Source: Dryomyza anilis
Lineage: Eukaryota; Arthropoda; Insecta; Diptera; Dryomyzidae
NCBI GenBank assembly: GCA_951804985.1
Contig: OX638131.1
Location: 40,490,044-40,554,043 of the forward strand
Length of the DNA: 64,000 nt
Direction of reading: 5' to 3'
Shown: one piece after another, positions 1 to 12,989 of the stretch
Layout: the number at the start of each line of letters is the position of its first letter
Position numbering within the stretch: position 1 is the stretch's first letter
Notes under the pieces: generated by a model
The model's input: the letters and a program-made list of their open reading frames with translations, nothing else
Database searches by the model: none
What the model was told of the DNA's origin: nothing
Translations under genes and position numbers: made by a program

Positions 1-880
1 AATAAAATCGTCAGAAATGAAATAAAGTACCAACAGACAACACTAGGATGTTATTTCCTAAATTGGGAATTTATTTCGTTTTTAAAATGGGGACTATATT
101 TTTTCATTAAATAAGGCCCAATTAATTAAAAAAATATAAATTTGGTACATTGCCTAATTTCAAATTTTGAAAATTTCTTAAAAAACTAAATAAAACCTCA
201 TTTTTATGGTGTTTTATTTCATTTATATTCAGGGTTTTATTTCATTTCAATGGGGCTTTGTATCATTTTCAAAAATGTGGCATTATTGTGTTACGAATTC
301 AAGCCACAATATTGCGGCGGAGTTATTTCATTAAATTAGTTTAGGGCGTTATTTCCTTATTTCATAGAGCCGTTTTCAGAGGTAGTTATTAGTAGGTCCT
401 CCTCAATCTAAATTTCCACATTCACATTTAAAAACTATGCATTTTTAATAAATTTGGACAACCGATAAACGGAGATATCACTTGGCGATTTTTTAGGTAT
501 ACAGGACTATCAGACACCCAGCCTCTGTTCACCAGTTTTCGATAAAGAGTAGTCTACAGATTTATTCAACGTCCCTTTTTATAAAATCAACATAATAAAA
601 TATTGTAAACACTGTAAAAACTTTGTTGAAACTCCGAAATTTGAATAATTACCCCGACAAAATTCTGAAGATTTTTCAATCACTTTTGGTAGTCTAATTT
701 TCCAAAAAAACAACAATGTTTTTGTGTGTTTATTTTGTGTACATTGGTTCATTTTTGATACTTTAAATCCCTGAATCACTGAAAATAGTGGTCGTAAATG
801 CAAATCTCTCTAAAACATTAATTAATCGAAGAGGGTGTCTCAAACCCTGGTCAGTTGATTTATGTACACTTCCCCGAAGC
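1..880. other. No gene; degenerate TTATTTC-rich repeat in the first 375 bases
   Basis: Positions 1-375 contain repeated phrases such as GGGTTTTATTTCATTT and GTTATTTCCT at irregular spacing, suggesting an old degenerate tandem repeat. From 376 to 880 I see only AT-rich sequence with short chance frames. Confidence 0.3.
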
Positions 881-1640
881 GATCTCGTCGAAGTGGACAC
901 TACTCCAAAAGGACATTTCGCCGAAAGACAATTCAAGAATGGATATTTCGCTGAACAAACATTGCGCCGAATGGACTTTTTCCCGAAATGGATGTTTCCC
1001 CAAAATGAACACGTAATGAGCATTTCCACTCCCCGGAAATGGACATTTCCTGAAATGGAGATTACCCCGAAAAGCATTTCACCTAATCCCACATGAAAAT
1101 TCCCCCAATTGTTTTTTTCCTGAATGGACGTTTCCCCAAAATGGACAATACCCCGAAATGAACATTTACCCGATATGAAAATTTATCCGAAATGGATATT
1201 CCTCGGTCGATTTTCTCTGAAAGACATATTCCCGAAGTGATTTCCTCGAAGTAGAGACTTCCCCTAAAAAAGATTTCACCAAATGTATATTTCCCGAACG
1301 AACGTTTTGCCGAATGGACATTTTTCCGAAATGGATGTTTCCCCAAAATGGACACTCTCCCAAAATGAAAATTTTCCCGAAATGGACATTTCCTGAAATG
1401 GAGATTCCCCGAAAGACATTTTACCGAATGGATATTTTCCCAAAGAAACATTGCTTCGAATAAACTTTTCCACGAATGGAACGAAATGAACATTTCCCAG
1501 AAATGGACATTTCCCCGAAATAAACATTTCCCAGAAATGGACATTTCCCCGAAATGAACATTTCCCAGAAATGGACATTTCCCCGAAATGCAAATGGCTT
1601 TGGAGAAAAGACTTTCGGGAGAGTATTCTGCTACGGGTCG
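881..1640. repeat. Degenerate near-palindromic minisatellite (unit about 18-20 bp)
   Basis: Dozens of variants of GGAAATGGACATTTCCCC follow one another, often alternating ATGGACATTTCC with ATGAACATTTCC or ATGGATGTTTCC. The unit is close to its own reverse complement. The near-18-bp period keeps long frames open on both strands (for example the GNVHFGEMSISGKCPF-type minus-strand frame), which I regard as repeat-derived and not a gene. Confidence 0.85.
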
Positions 1641-1651
1641 ATTTGGTCTGA

Positions 1652-2236
1652 AATGCTTTGTATACATTAATTAAAAAAAGAAAACGTTCTGAACTCAGAT
1701 TATCTTTTTTTGCACTCTCCGTATAAAACATTTAATATTTAATATTTATATTTTTTTCGGTGTATTCATTTTGTGCCTAAAAAATAAATCTTCCAAATCC
1801 ATTGATTGCCTGAAAGACATTTTTCCGAAGCGATTTCCTCGAAGAAGATATTTCCCGAACAAACGTTTCGCCGAATGGACATTTTTCCGAAATGAAAATT
1901 TCCCCGAAATGGACATTTCCTGAAATGGAGATTTCCCCGAAAGACATTTTACCGAATGGATATTTCCCCAAACAAACATTGCTCTGAATAAACTTTTCTA
2001 CGAATGGACAATGCAAATGGCTTCGGGGAAATATGTTTCGGGGCAAAGGCTTTCGGGAAAGTGTTCTGCTACGAATCGATTGGGTTTGTAATGCTTTGTA
2101 TACATTAATTAAAAACAGTAAAAGCTATGCTCTGATTATATTTTTTTGCACTCTTCGTATGTACACTTAATATTTTTAAGTTTTTTTTTTCGGTGTATTC
2201 ATTTTGTGCCCAAAAAATAAATCTTCCAAATCGAAG
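1652..2236. repeat. 438-bp tandem duplication including the minisatellite
   Basis: ATGCTTTGTATACATTAATT at 1653 recurs at 2091. Each copy continues through a T-rich stretch into CGGTGTATTCATTTTGTGCC and AAATAAATCTTCCAAATC (ending near 1798 and 2236). The segment between (about 1800-2060) is a second block of the GAAATGGACATTTCC minisatellite. This indicates one unequal tandem duplication about 438 bp long. Confidence 0.8.
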
Positions 2237-2439
2237 CTAAATGCATTAACCCCTGTTCCTTTTACAGCGGAAATAAATCAAATATTTTTTTTATTGCTTT
2301 ATTCTCACTCTTTGTGACACTCACAATTCTACGACTACTATTACTAGCCCTCTGACAGGCCCATTTAGGTGTTGTACTTTCAGATAACTGTTTGCGTATC
2401 ATGTCAATTGCCGGCTTTTTAGCTGTCATAAAAAATGAT

Positions 2440-2760
2440 TAAAGCGGCCGCCGTCCATACACCTTGCCATATCGTATAATGTGTGCGATGTCATGCCACA
2501 TGTTCATAGGGAAGACCCCGAGACTGTGCCGCTGGCTGCTGGCCTCCTCGCTGCTCTGCGTGCACTTGTCAATTCCAATTAAGCGCAGGAACACTGCACT
2601 TTACATATACTATGTGTTTTGCATGGAACCCTACATTTATTTTCGGAAATCGAAACAGTTGGTTATATTTAAACCCTTCCTTCCAATCACATACATAGTG
2701 TGGCGTCGTCATAGTCGTCGGCATTTTTCTTTGTAATTAAAGAGTTTAACTCAAAACGAA
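2440..2760 (+). other. GC-rich island with a short open frame, possibly an exon or conserved non-coding element
   Basis: 2440-2600 is markedly more GC-rich than the flanks. A plus-strand frame from 2464 contains CRWLLASSLLCVHLSIP, a hydrophobic stretch that could be a signal peptide or anchor. No clean splice partner or homology is recognised, and the frame continues into AT-rich sequence and stops at 2736. It may equally be a conserved regulatory element. Confidence 0.25.
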
Positions 2761-3229
2761 TATCTCTTAAATTGACATCTTTGGGAGGTTCACATGTATA
2801 TTTGGAAAACATTTTTATTTTGACGAAATTTATTATCTATATTTCAAACAAAGTAAGACCCCGAATTTAAAAAATGTTTAGAGTACCAACATTTTAGTTT
2901 GAATCAGTATGTATGGTTTTCAAATGATTTTTTCTGTGTCTTTCTTTTTCTTTGAGACCAAAACGATACTTTCAAAACTGAAACCTTTGTAATGAAAAAC
3001 ACAAAGACTAGCATGCACCAGCATTATAGACGCAATGAAATCCACTCCCCTAATAGCGATGGAAGTTGTAATAATTCTTATATCTGTGGAGTATTTCATA
3101 CTAATGAGATTTAATTTTGAGAACCAGGATTCTGGAAGCAACGTTATTATAGATCCCCATGAATTCTTGAAAAGTTTTACATAATGTAATCTTCAGGAAA
3201 TACCTGACTCCGCTAATGGAGACAAACTA

Positions 3230-3601
3230 GAATTACTCCATCATAATCCTCAATTGATAGCAATGAACAGCTAATTTGCCATCAAGTAATAGAGCCATCA
3301 CATCTTCACTGGCAGCTCGATGTTAGAATTAGGGACCAGGATCAGGAATATTAAGCGAATCACTCCAAATTTACGAGTTTTACAGATTCTTGAATAATTG
3401 TAGTGACGTCCAAGCAAAAATATTCGCCATTGATAGAGCTGCACAAACGCAGAAAATGAATTCATCAATTACAGTCTTTGCAAACAGTCTGCCAGACATT
3501 TCCTCTTTAAATACAGGAGTTATTATATCGAAATTGAGTTCCGGCACAATATAGAAATTAACAAAAAGGCAGATGAGTTAGCAAGACAAAATTCCGGATG
3601 A
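3230..3601 (+). pseudogene. Decayed RNase H domain of a non-LTR retrotransposon
   Basis: Two phrases, in different frames, match the RNase H domain found at the end of many insect non-LTR retrotransposon polyproteins. VQAKIFAIDRAAQTQKMNSS with ITVFANSLPDISS lies at 3418-3510, and HNIEINKKADELARQNSG, the terminal H-x-N-x-ADxLA motif, at 3545-3598. The frameshift between them and stops elsewhere show it is dead. The normal Asp of the xxxDS motif appears as Asn (FANSLPD). It lies immediately upstream of the 265-bp satellite. Confidence 0.6.
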
Positions 3602-3639
3602 AATCTCAATAGCACATGAACGTCGATAAATAGCCATAT

Positions 3640-5180
3640 GGTAGCCCTGCTGAGTTCATTCATTTCTACTGCATGTCCAACAACAAACAAATCTAAATCC
3701 GGCAATACAGCATCGAAACAGTGTATCGAGTTTTTCGCGGAAATACAACCAACCTAATTTGTCAAGGATTTTGTACAACAAGATATGTTTGGGGGAAATA
3801 CCTAGAAAAGGGGTGTTCAGCACGTGACTTTTTCGCTTTGTCAATGTTGTTTTTGGGGAAAATATCAAGAGCAGAGTGTCCAGCTTGTGACTCTTTTCGC
3901 TCTGTGACTCAATGTTTTTTTCTTCGATCACTTGTGTACCGGTAAATCGTACATACCACAACAAACACACATATTCTGCTGAGTTCATTCATTCCTACTG
4001 CATGTCCAACAACAAACAAATCAAAATCCGACAATACAGCATCGAAACAGTGTTTTGAGTTTTTCGCGGAAATAAAACCAACCTAATTTGCCAATGTAGT
4101 TGTACAACAAGATGTATTTGGAGTAAATACACAGAAGAACGGTGTTCAGCTCGTGACTCTTTGTGACTCAATATTATTCTTCGATCCCTTGTGTACCGGT
4201 AAATCGTACGCACCACAACAAACACACATCTTCTGATGAGTTCACTTCATTCCTATTGCAAGTGCAACAACAAACAAATCTAAATTCGACAATACAGCAT
4301 CGAAACAGTGTTTTGAGTTTTTGGCGGAAATAAAACCAACCTAATTTGCAAATGTAGTTGTACAACAAGATGTATTTTAGGAAATATATAGAAGAGCGGT
4401 GTTCAGCTCATGACTCTTTTCGCTTTGTGACTCAATATTATTTTTCGATCACTTGTGTACCTGTAAATCGTACGCACCACAGCAAACACACATCTTCTGA
4501 TGAGTTCATTTCATTCCTATTGCAAGTGCAACAACAAACCAATCTAAATCCGACAATACAGCATCGAAAGAACGTATTAAGTTTTACACGGAAATACAAA
4601 GAACATAATTAGTCAGTATTGTTGTACAACAAGATGTATTTGGAGGAAATACATAGAAGAGCGGTGTTCAGCTCGTGACTCTTTTCGCTTTGTGACTCAA
4701 TATTATTCTTCGATCAACTTGTGTACCGGTAAATCGTACGCACCACAACAAACACACATCTGCTGCTGATTTCACTTCATTCCTATTGCAAGTGCACCTA
4801 AACCATATTTGGATCCGACAATACAGCATCGAAACAACGTATCGAGTTTTTCGCGGAAATACAACCAACCTAATTTGCCAATGTTCTTGTACATCAAGAT
4901 GTGTTTGGGGGAAATACCTAGAAAAGGGATGTCCAGCTCATGACTTTTTTCGCTTTGTGACTCAATATTATTTTCTTTGATCAAATGTGTACCGGTAAAT
5001 CGTACACACCACAACAAAGATCCATCTTCTGCTGAGTTTACTTCATTCCTATTGCAAGTGCAACAACAAACATACTTAATTCCGACAACACAGCATCGAA
5101 GTAACATAATGTGTTTTTCGCGGAAATACAACCAACCTAATTTGCCAATGTTGTTGTACAAGAAGATGTTTTTGTAGGAA
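3640..5180. repeat. Satellite, unit about 265 bp, nearly six copies
   Basis: The landmark ACAATACAGCATCGAA recurs at 3702, 4031, 4289, 4553, 4818 and 5085, spacings of 329, 258, 264, 265 and 267 bp. Units share CATTCCTATTGCAAGTGCAA, TTTTCGCGGAAATA, GTTGTACAACAAGATGT, GTTCAGCTCGTGACTC and TTGTGTACCGGTAAATCGTA. The first unit is longer because it has an internal duplication of the TTCAGC...GTGACT part. Minus-strand open frames across it (GKLGWLYFREK and so on) are by-products of the repeat. Confidence 0.9.
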
Positions 5181-6579
5181 AGTACCTCTTATCTAGAATA
5201 CCAAAACTGTTGAAATGTCAATCTGAAAAAATGTCGTTGTACAATCTTTTTTAAAAGATTTGCTGAGATTAGCACTAATTTTTAAAGAATTTAATAAAAT
5301 CTACAATTTTTGAATTTATTAAATTGCATTTCAATTGCAACTAAAATTAAATATATCACATTTTTCACAAAAGATTTTTCCGAAGATTTAAAAAGTAAAT
5401 AGTTAATTTCAATTTTAGAAACTTATAGTGTTTTTTTTATCAATAAATATTTTTTTTAATAAACATTTTTATATTTTTTAAATTTATAACACAAACGTAT
5501 ATTTTAAAATAAAAACATAAATACAAATACAAAATACTATAAAGGCGCCGCCTTGCCTCAACACATACATCGTATACATGCCCTCGCCTAGGGCCAGGCA
5601 GGCCACACGCTTGATTGAAGCCAACATATGTTCACAGATATTATACGAAATTAACTTTTGCAAAAAACAAACAAACTAACAACAAAAAGAAAAGAAACAA
5701 AAATCATGAAAAACGAAATTGCATTCATCAACTTGTTGTCATCGTGTGCCTGCAACATGTTGAATTGCACAAACATCATGTTGCTCGTTGGTGTCTAAAA
5801 ACATTAAAACTAGCATTAACAGCTTCAACATTAATGCCGCGAGATTTAATGAGATGAAGTAAATAAATTAGTGGTTAAAAATACAGATTTTAAAGAGACG
5901 ATAGATTAGTAAATGTTAATAATTGTAATTAATGCATACTCATTTTTCTTAATACTTTTATTTAAGTGATTAGTAAATTTTATGGTTATAGTAAATAAAT
6001 AAACTCTATAAAACAAATAATACTAAAAATATGGTTATTAAAACATACGTTCATATTTCGCACATTTTTTAATATGTAAAAATTATACTGCAGAATGAAA
6101 GAATAATTTAGTTTTATGAGTTTTTGGTATTTTTCGTTTACCAGCAATACAATTTATTGAGTCCAAACATATCCATATAGATTCGAATTACGACACCTCG
6201 AAATCCCAATAACATAATATATAATTTTCGGATCTCTCGAAATTTATCAATTTGACTAAAACTGATTTAGAAAAGTTTTAAAACAATGTCACAACTTAAA
6301 TTCTTTTTTTGAATTTTCTAACATCTTGTTTAGAGATGAGTATTCTGTGTGTTAGGAACGTGAGAGAAATAGATGTTTCTTTTATTGAGTTGATCTAATC
6401 TGACCTCTTACATGTATGCTCTATAAGGGTACATTAGGAATAACAAAAAACGCCACTACTAAAATATTTTATTAAAACAAGCATAAGTTCATTTTAGCTT
6501 TGAATATAATTTATCCACGAAAAGATGCATTTCATTAATAACAATATTCTCATGCTCATTTTCGCCACAAAAAGGAGAC
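5181..6579. other. AT-rich intergenic DNA with a small GC-rich island at 5540-5620
   Basis: No gene, RNA or clear element is visible. The 80-bp segment around 5540-5620 (AAGGCGCCGCCTTGCCTC onward) stands out in composition and contains a GGCGCC palindrome. The rest is A/T-rich. Confidence 0.3.
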
Positions 6580-7640
6580 ACCCATACCCATTTGGAATAT
6601 CAGTTCTGGTTCCAAGATATTTAAAATAGCAGTTTCGGTTCCGATTCTAACTAAAAACCAGTAGGGAAGGTGAGGTCACATGGGAAATTTCCATGTAGGG
6701 GTATTCAGATAGTTGGTGTGATGTAGTTAGTCAGAATTATGAAAGTTATAATCGATCTAAGCCGACTATAAAGACCCTACACATATGTGATAATGTGTGC
6801 GGTGACCACTTAAAGTGGTGCATAGGTCACTAGGGTTTGCAAATCCTGAAAATAATTACAAGCTTGAAATAGCTTTCATTTGATTCCCATATGTAAAAGT
6901 GGGTAGGTATACTGAATTTCGATTTTTTGTTTTTCGAGTACAATAAGTTCTCGAGAAGACATTATTTTCATATATTTGCGCATAAAATCAAATATATTTG
7001 ACCAACAGAGTTCACTTAAGGTCGTTTAAAGTAAAAATCACCAATAGATGTAAATTTTATGAAGTATTTGAACATAGGTGGTCGGTTCGCAGATCACAAT
7101 GAACCGATCGTTCCAATTTACTTGCTGAAGCAGCATAAATATATAAGTAATCTAAATTAGAAGTTCCATTGATCTAGCTGTTCTAATTTTTCTGTAATCG
7201 TGATTTCAACAGACAGACGGACAAACGGTGTACCAAACTTTCACTCTTAGTGTAAGGGTATAAAAATACATTGGTTTCAATTCCGGTTCCATTATTTTTT
7301 TTTATTAACGGTTCCGATTCCCGTTCCGGTTTTAAAAATCGAAATGTATTTGATTTCGGTTCTTTGAGGAGCCTGACTGGGGCTAAAACCCTTTGAAATA
7401 TCGTTTCCGGTTGAATGTTTTTTAAAATAGCGGATTCGATTCTGTTTCCAACCAAAAAAATATATGGGTTCCGATTCTGATTCCGGTTCCTAAAATCGAA
7501 ATTCTGTTTCCAACCAAAAAAATATATGGGTTACGATTCTGATTCCGGTTCCTAAAATCGAAATTCTGTTTCCAACCAAAAAAAATATATGGGTTCCGAT
7601 TCTGATTCCGGTTCCTAAAATCGAAACGGATATCAAATAA
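6580..7640. repeat. GGTTCCGATTCC-type degenerate repeat interrupted by a decayed mini-me copy
   Basis: GGAATATCAGTTCTGGTTCC at 6594 is the same phrase found inside the hAT element at 48020. The repeat is broken at about 6660-7265 by a decayed mini-me-type element (AGGTCACATGGGAAAT, TAAGCCGACTATAAAGACCC, CAGACAGACGGACAAACG, ending TAAGGGTATAAAAA). It resumes after 7270 as GGTTCC variants. At 7430-7630 a unit of about 65-75 bp with CCAACCAAAAAAATATATGG is tandemly repeated three times. Confidence 0.65.
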
Positions 7641-7985
7641 TTCCTTGGAGGAAAAAAAATGTTTGTGACTGAAAAAATGCCTTTACTCCAGCAACTTAAA
7701 AGTAAATGTAAATAACATAAAGGTTGCTAGTTGTACGTGAAGGCACGGATTATGGTTAGAGTTTTTTTAATTATCTTTCAAATCATTAAATATGATGTTC
7801 AAATAAAATGTTAGGGTAAGTTTTAATTTTTTGATCGTTTAAAACGAAAAACCCGATAAGTTTTTTACCGCCCTGGTCGAAAAATATTTTCGTATTTCGA
7901 TTCTGACGACCGTCCATCGTGTTCGAAATGAATATGCTGAAAAGTGTTAAATTTATGTCGTTTACACTTGGTCAATAACGCAGAA

Positions 7986-9300
7986 AATTGCAAGAAATTT
8001 GCTCATTTACTAAGTATTGTTTTGGAATTGACTACAATAACTATGTAGTATGTATGTATTTTTTCATTTTCCGCAAAACAATGCCATATGTTGCAGTTGT
8101 CCATGTTGATGATGTGGCTAAAATGCTTTCTTTTTGTATGTCTTCGCGAAGATGCTGCTGCTTTTCTTTGGTACTTCCCGGTCTATTTTTTGTTTTACCC
8201 TTTATATGCGCCATTCCGTTGTTGCGTTCTTGCGTTGTTGCGTTGTTGGCGCTAAATTTAGTCTTTGGATGCGCCGGAGCACATGTTGCTGCTACATGGA
8301 ACGTGGAACGCATGCAGCCAACGATTTGTCTATGTTTTCCCCCCATTTATGCCGTATTGTTGTAAGTTATGCGGCTTCTTTCTGGCAGACAGACTGACTT
8401 GCCACGCCGTTCTTTCGCTCGTTTGTCCGTTTCTTTATATCAGGTAATTACACATAAATACACAGGGTATTTAATGTTAATGAGGTCGAGAAATATATAT
8501 TTTTTATATAATTTTGTTTTCAAACAAAAATTCTTTGTAAAATTTGTTCTTGAAAAACAGGCGCGCTTCCGTGGTTGTTTCTCCGAAATGACTTTCGCGC
8601 ACTGTATGATTTCGAGGTTAGGTGGTAGGCCACAGTTACTCCCAGTTTGGCTAAGAAACAACAGTCTCACCAAGTAGTAGTGCGTTGTTTATGTGCATTA
8701 CGTGACCGTGCATTAATACATCATTTACTCAAAATTTCGTCATGCTCATAAAACGCGGTTTTAAGAGTTTTTCGCCTGCACAATCTTTCTCGTCGTTAAA
8801 AGTATCCCTGCCATAAAAATGACGTTCGAGCGCAGTGACAGAACAGACTCTGTAGCGGGTTGCCACCCTTAAGCGCCGCCTTCACAACCCATTTTGACAA
8901 TAAAAATGCGCTCATGAACGCATTTTAATGCTGATTGCGTTCTGCAGCCGCACTTTTTACGATCCTGTCAAAGTCCAGAAATATATCGAAAATGCTTTTA
9001 TCTGTAGCCATGAATAATGGAAAGCGAAATATAAACTGTTATCGCTCATAAACAGCCATCCAAATATCTATCAAAAAAATAAAAACAAAATTCGACAAAG
9101 CTCTGCAAAATATGCGCCAAAAAATTCCACACCAACCCTGGCAACAACTTTGTCTGCGCAGTGTTGCCATACTGACGAATGGCACTTGCTGCGCTTTTAT
9201 TGCCATTTTGATGCGTAGCAACATTTCGGCAAACGCATATTTTACGTACTTAATATATTTAGTCAACATTCCGAAAATGTACTAAATTGAATGACTCCAT
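7986..9300. promoter_or_regulatory. GC-richer gene-free island, candidate cis-regulatory DNA
   Basis: Compared with its AT-rich flanks this block has balanced composition, no recognisable repeats and no convincing coding signal. Overlapping short frames occur on both strands near 8000-8650. It contains several ATAAAAATG and CATAAA motifs of the kind common in fly enhancers. The neighbouring Wnt locus makes a developmental enhancer plausible, but this is inference from composition. Confidence 0.3.
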
Positions 9301-9868
9301 TAAAATGCTTTTCCGCATCCATCCACACACACTCAGCCATACTATAAACCGTTAACATAAAAATTAATATTGCTTAGATATTCGACATTTCATGCGCTTC
9401 AGTTATTCGTTTTTAGGTCTTTCCGTTCGTTCATTAGTACTTAAATTTCTAGCGAATAAAGAACATTTTTTTGACATTTTCAATTAATTGAATTTTTCCT
9501 TTTCCCCAAAATATTGCATGTGAATTTTTATTTCCTGTATATTGCGGCAAATGTGAGTCTGTGGAAAATCTATAGATCTTTATCTGAAATGCCTTTTGCA
9601 TATCTCACAAAAATTCCTAAGAAATTCTTGCTTATATTGTGTATGGAATGTGATTTGTGCCAAGGATGGATGGAAGGTGGGTGGGAGGTTAATTATGAAT
9701 GACATCGACATTTATTGTAATTGAAAAATATTTGTACCATGCTATTTTTGTATCAAAGAAATTTAAACATTTTTTATGAAAATTTATGTAAGGCAGATAA
9801 AAAAAAATATTAAATAACATTTTTTAAAAGCATATCTTAATTACTACATATGTAATAAGGTATACTTA

Positions 9869-10093
9869 GGCTGTGTACGAATTCGACTAAATTGATCGGC
9901 TTTTCATTCGATATCCATAAGTTAACCGGTAAATGTTAAAGTCCATTATTAATCGATTATCTTATGTCTATTTGCTGTCATTCAATTAAGTTCAATTTAG
10001 TCAGCTCGAAAATTTGCTAAATTGAAAAGTCGAACTCTGCATTACCGGCCACATTTAGTTTAGTCAGCAATTTAGTCAAATTCGCACACAGCC
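9869..10093. mobile_element. 225-bp MITE with TTA duplication, PIF/Harbinger-like
   Basis: The left end GGCTGTGTACGAATTCGACT and the inverted right end GGCTGTGTGCGAATTTGACT form TIRs of about 25 bp. Both sides are flanked by TTA (9866-9868 and 10094-10096). A 3-bp TTA/TWA duplication with GG...CC ends is characteristic of PIF/Harbinger elements. There is no coding capacity. Confidence 0.8.
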
Positions 10094-10096
10094 TTA

Positions 10097-11889
10097 ATTC
10101 AAAATATCTAGGACTACAATAAATAAAATTTTTACTCGAATTTATTTCCATAAATCATATAATATATGAGTTTTTAACTTACAATCTGACTTCTAAGTTA
10201 TAAAATTCTTTTAAAAAATAAACATGAACAAAATTACTACAAAGTTAATCATTGCCCATTGAAAAATTAAGTTATGCACACACAGAAAAAATATTTGTGT
10301 AAATATAGCAAACAAATGTATCAATACAATTCATTTTTAATCGCCGATACGACATTTAATTGTAAATGCTCATTTATTTTAATTAATAAATTAATTGAAC
10401 AAAAATTAAAGGAAAAAATTTGATTTGTTATTTGTTTAATTTTTATTTATTATTTTTTTTTTATTACTTATTATAATTTTTTTCTATATTTTTTATTTTA
10501 CTACTACTTACTTTTACTCATTCTACTTCGTTTTTCGAAGTTTGAACCACGTTCAAATCACTAATAAAACTATGTATAATGTATAAAAGAATATCAAAGT
10601 CATAATAAATGCACGATGTACGGAAAAACGACCCGACGAACTGGATTGGCAAGCACTCGTTGCGTGAACCAATGTCAAATAAGATCGGTACAACAGTACC
10701 TGTAATACTGTGTAGTATATTTAAAACTCTGTGTGCCTGTAAAACTGTGTAGTGTCTCTAAAACTGTTGGTTGGTGTAGATGCTATATATGTATATATTT
10801 AAGCATAGACACCAACCCATAATTATATTAATAGAATTAATTATTTTGTTGCTATATTTATGTTCAATTTTTTTTCTGTGCACTTTGTTTGAAACGTATC
10901 CAAATAATCGTTTCATATCATTTTTTTTTAATAATATGAAATATACATTCTTCGTCAATATGCTTAACCTCTCGAGTCGTTCCTTCTACGGTCTTTATGT
11001 CTGTCTGTAGAAATCACGATTATAGAAATCACGAAAACTAGATGATCGATTTGGTGTGGCTCAAATAAGATTTGAAATTTGTATTTCAGCATTTTGATAT
11101 TTCTACATTTTAATTTTCGACATTTTTGTTCCTTTATAAAATGTGTGCATTTTTTCGAAATTTTGTTTCGCACAAAAATGGTTAGGGTATTTTAATTTTT
11201 TTAAAACTTCGACATTTGTAGGTTTCGACATATCGTACGGATCCCATTTTCTCATTATTAGAATCACAAACAGTTATTACAAAAGTAATTAATAATCATA
11301 CTGCATTTCAATTTTTAAATGCGCAATTCAAGCCAGTTGTGAAAAACCACGTCATAGCTGCAGTCTCAAAAACATTTAACTGAGTGAGTAAAGTTAAAAA
11401 TATGGCATTTGAAAATAAATGTGAAATTTAACAGGCAAATAAGTTTTCCCAATGATTTCTAAAGTTACTTTCATTTCTAATGTTCCTTTCCCATTGACTT
11501 ATTATATTTTAAAATGCGATATTTTTCATTTTGTTCCGCATAATTTGGATAATGTTTTCGATCTGCACGCTACAGCTATTTGGCACAATGTATGATATTG
11601 TAATCATGAATTATGAATAGTAAATCATAAAATGTCAGAACATAAGTAAATCAGCAACATACGCATAATTTTATTCAATTAATCATAATAATCATATATT
11701 ATGAATAAAAACCAAATCATTATGATTACTTCTTCTTGATTTATTTTACAGAATGTATGCGTATAATATATGATTTATGAAAACATTTCTCTACTTGTCA
11801 ACGTGTCAAAATGGGACGCATTTTAAGGGTTACTGAGTCCTGCAAATTTCTAAGTTACAGTAAAAATGAAGGGTTTTTTGAATTGGGTA
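10097..11889. other. AT-rich intergenic DNA, no gene seen
   Basis: An ACACACAGAAAAAATA string at 10271 resembles MITE ends seen elsewhere in the window, but no matching right end was found. ACTGTGTAGT phrases near 10700-10760 form a short imprecise duplication. Otherwise featureless. Confidence 0.3.
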
Positions 11890-12541
11890 CATTTCTGCAC
11901 ACAAAAAAAAATAAAAGCTTGACGTGCAGTTGTTTCAAAGAGTATTAATTTTTATGTTCCAAATGAAGTCAGCCTCAACTGATATTCATTTGTAGTAAAC
12001 AATAGTATAACCAACTATTGGTTGAAGCAACTGCAATATTGATTGGGGAAACAAACTTTTTATCCATTTTAATTTTTTATTTCCATTGCTACGGCAACTA
12101 AATTCAAACCAATATTTAGTTGAATCAATAGATATTTGGTTATATTGACTAAATGATATAACATTAGGTTGTAGCAACCAATATTTATTTGATTCAACTG
12201 CGGAATCAGCTGTTTTGCAAAGCCAAAGCAGGACAACATCAGTCGCACAAGCTTCATATTTTTCACTCGAATTTTCGGTAATGTTCGATATCGGGAACGC
12301 TGTTGTGACGCTGACTTCGTGTTTGCAACACGTTGGAGCGCTAGGGTTAGGTATTTTGCCGATTCCTTATAATTAAATTGGCTACCACAACTAAACAAAT
12401 TGGTTGTGTCAATTGTATTCATTAGTTGTGTGAAGTCATACGCGGTGTTGCAACAACTGAATCAGTAGAATGTTGACAGAACTAAATAAATCGGTTGGCA
12501 AAAAAAGACGGTTGCCCCAACTGATTCGTTCTTTGGGTGCG
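11890..12541. mobile_element. MITE related to the copy at 25165-25536
   Basis: Shares with the second copy TTGAAGCAACTG, TTGGGGAAA-CAA, the pair ATTTGGTTATATTGACTAAATGATAT / ATAGTTGGTTATATAGACTAAATGATAT, ATATCGGTTGGCAAGAAAAA-type phrases and an end resembling TTGATTCTGGGTGC. The left end (TGCACACAAAAAAA) and the right end (inverse CGCACCCAAAGAA) look like decayed TIRs. Non-coding. Confidence 0.55.
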
Positions 12542-12989
12542 GGGTATATAGAAGCCACAGCGAGGTCAATTTAAATTTCCGTGTTTTCATAATAAAATAA
12601 GTTCATTTGAGAAAAATCATATACTATAACTGGCATAAAACTTTATCCCATTTTTTTCTCGAAGTAAAATCGAAATATTTGCGAGGCATAGAAAAGCTTT
12701 AAAGAATGACGGACTGTGATTAGTTATTATTTTCAAACAATAAACAAAAATGTATATTAAGAAATTTATTAATAATTCCCAATTACATTCTTCCTGTGGA
12801 ATTACAGAGTGTTGTTTGAAAAACCAACAAATTATTACTTTTTATTACAAAGTGTCCGGATTTCTGTGAAATGTGTGATAATATACGACATGCTTGTACC
12901 ATGTATTGTTATCTATAAATGCTCACCTAATGTTGCCCCATGGAACCCATGTAAGTCTAACTTATGGTGCAAGCTGAAAGTTGCTGATT

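Noticed and set aside
1083..1979. Minus-strand frames of GNVHFGEMSISGKCPF type
   Set aside because: Products of a minisatellite with a period close to 18 bp; overlapping frames in several phases.
4772..5161. 129-codon minus-strand frame in the 265-bp satellite
   Set aside because: Reading through satellite units; each unit repeats the same peptide and indels break it between units.
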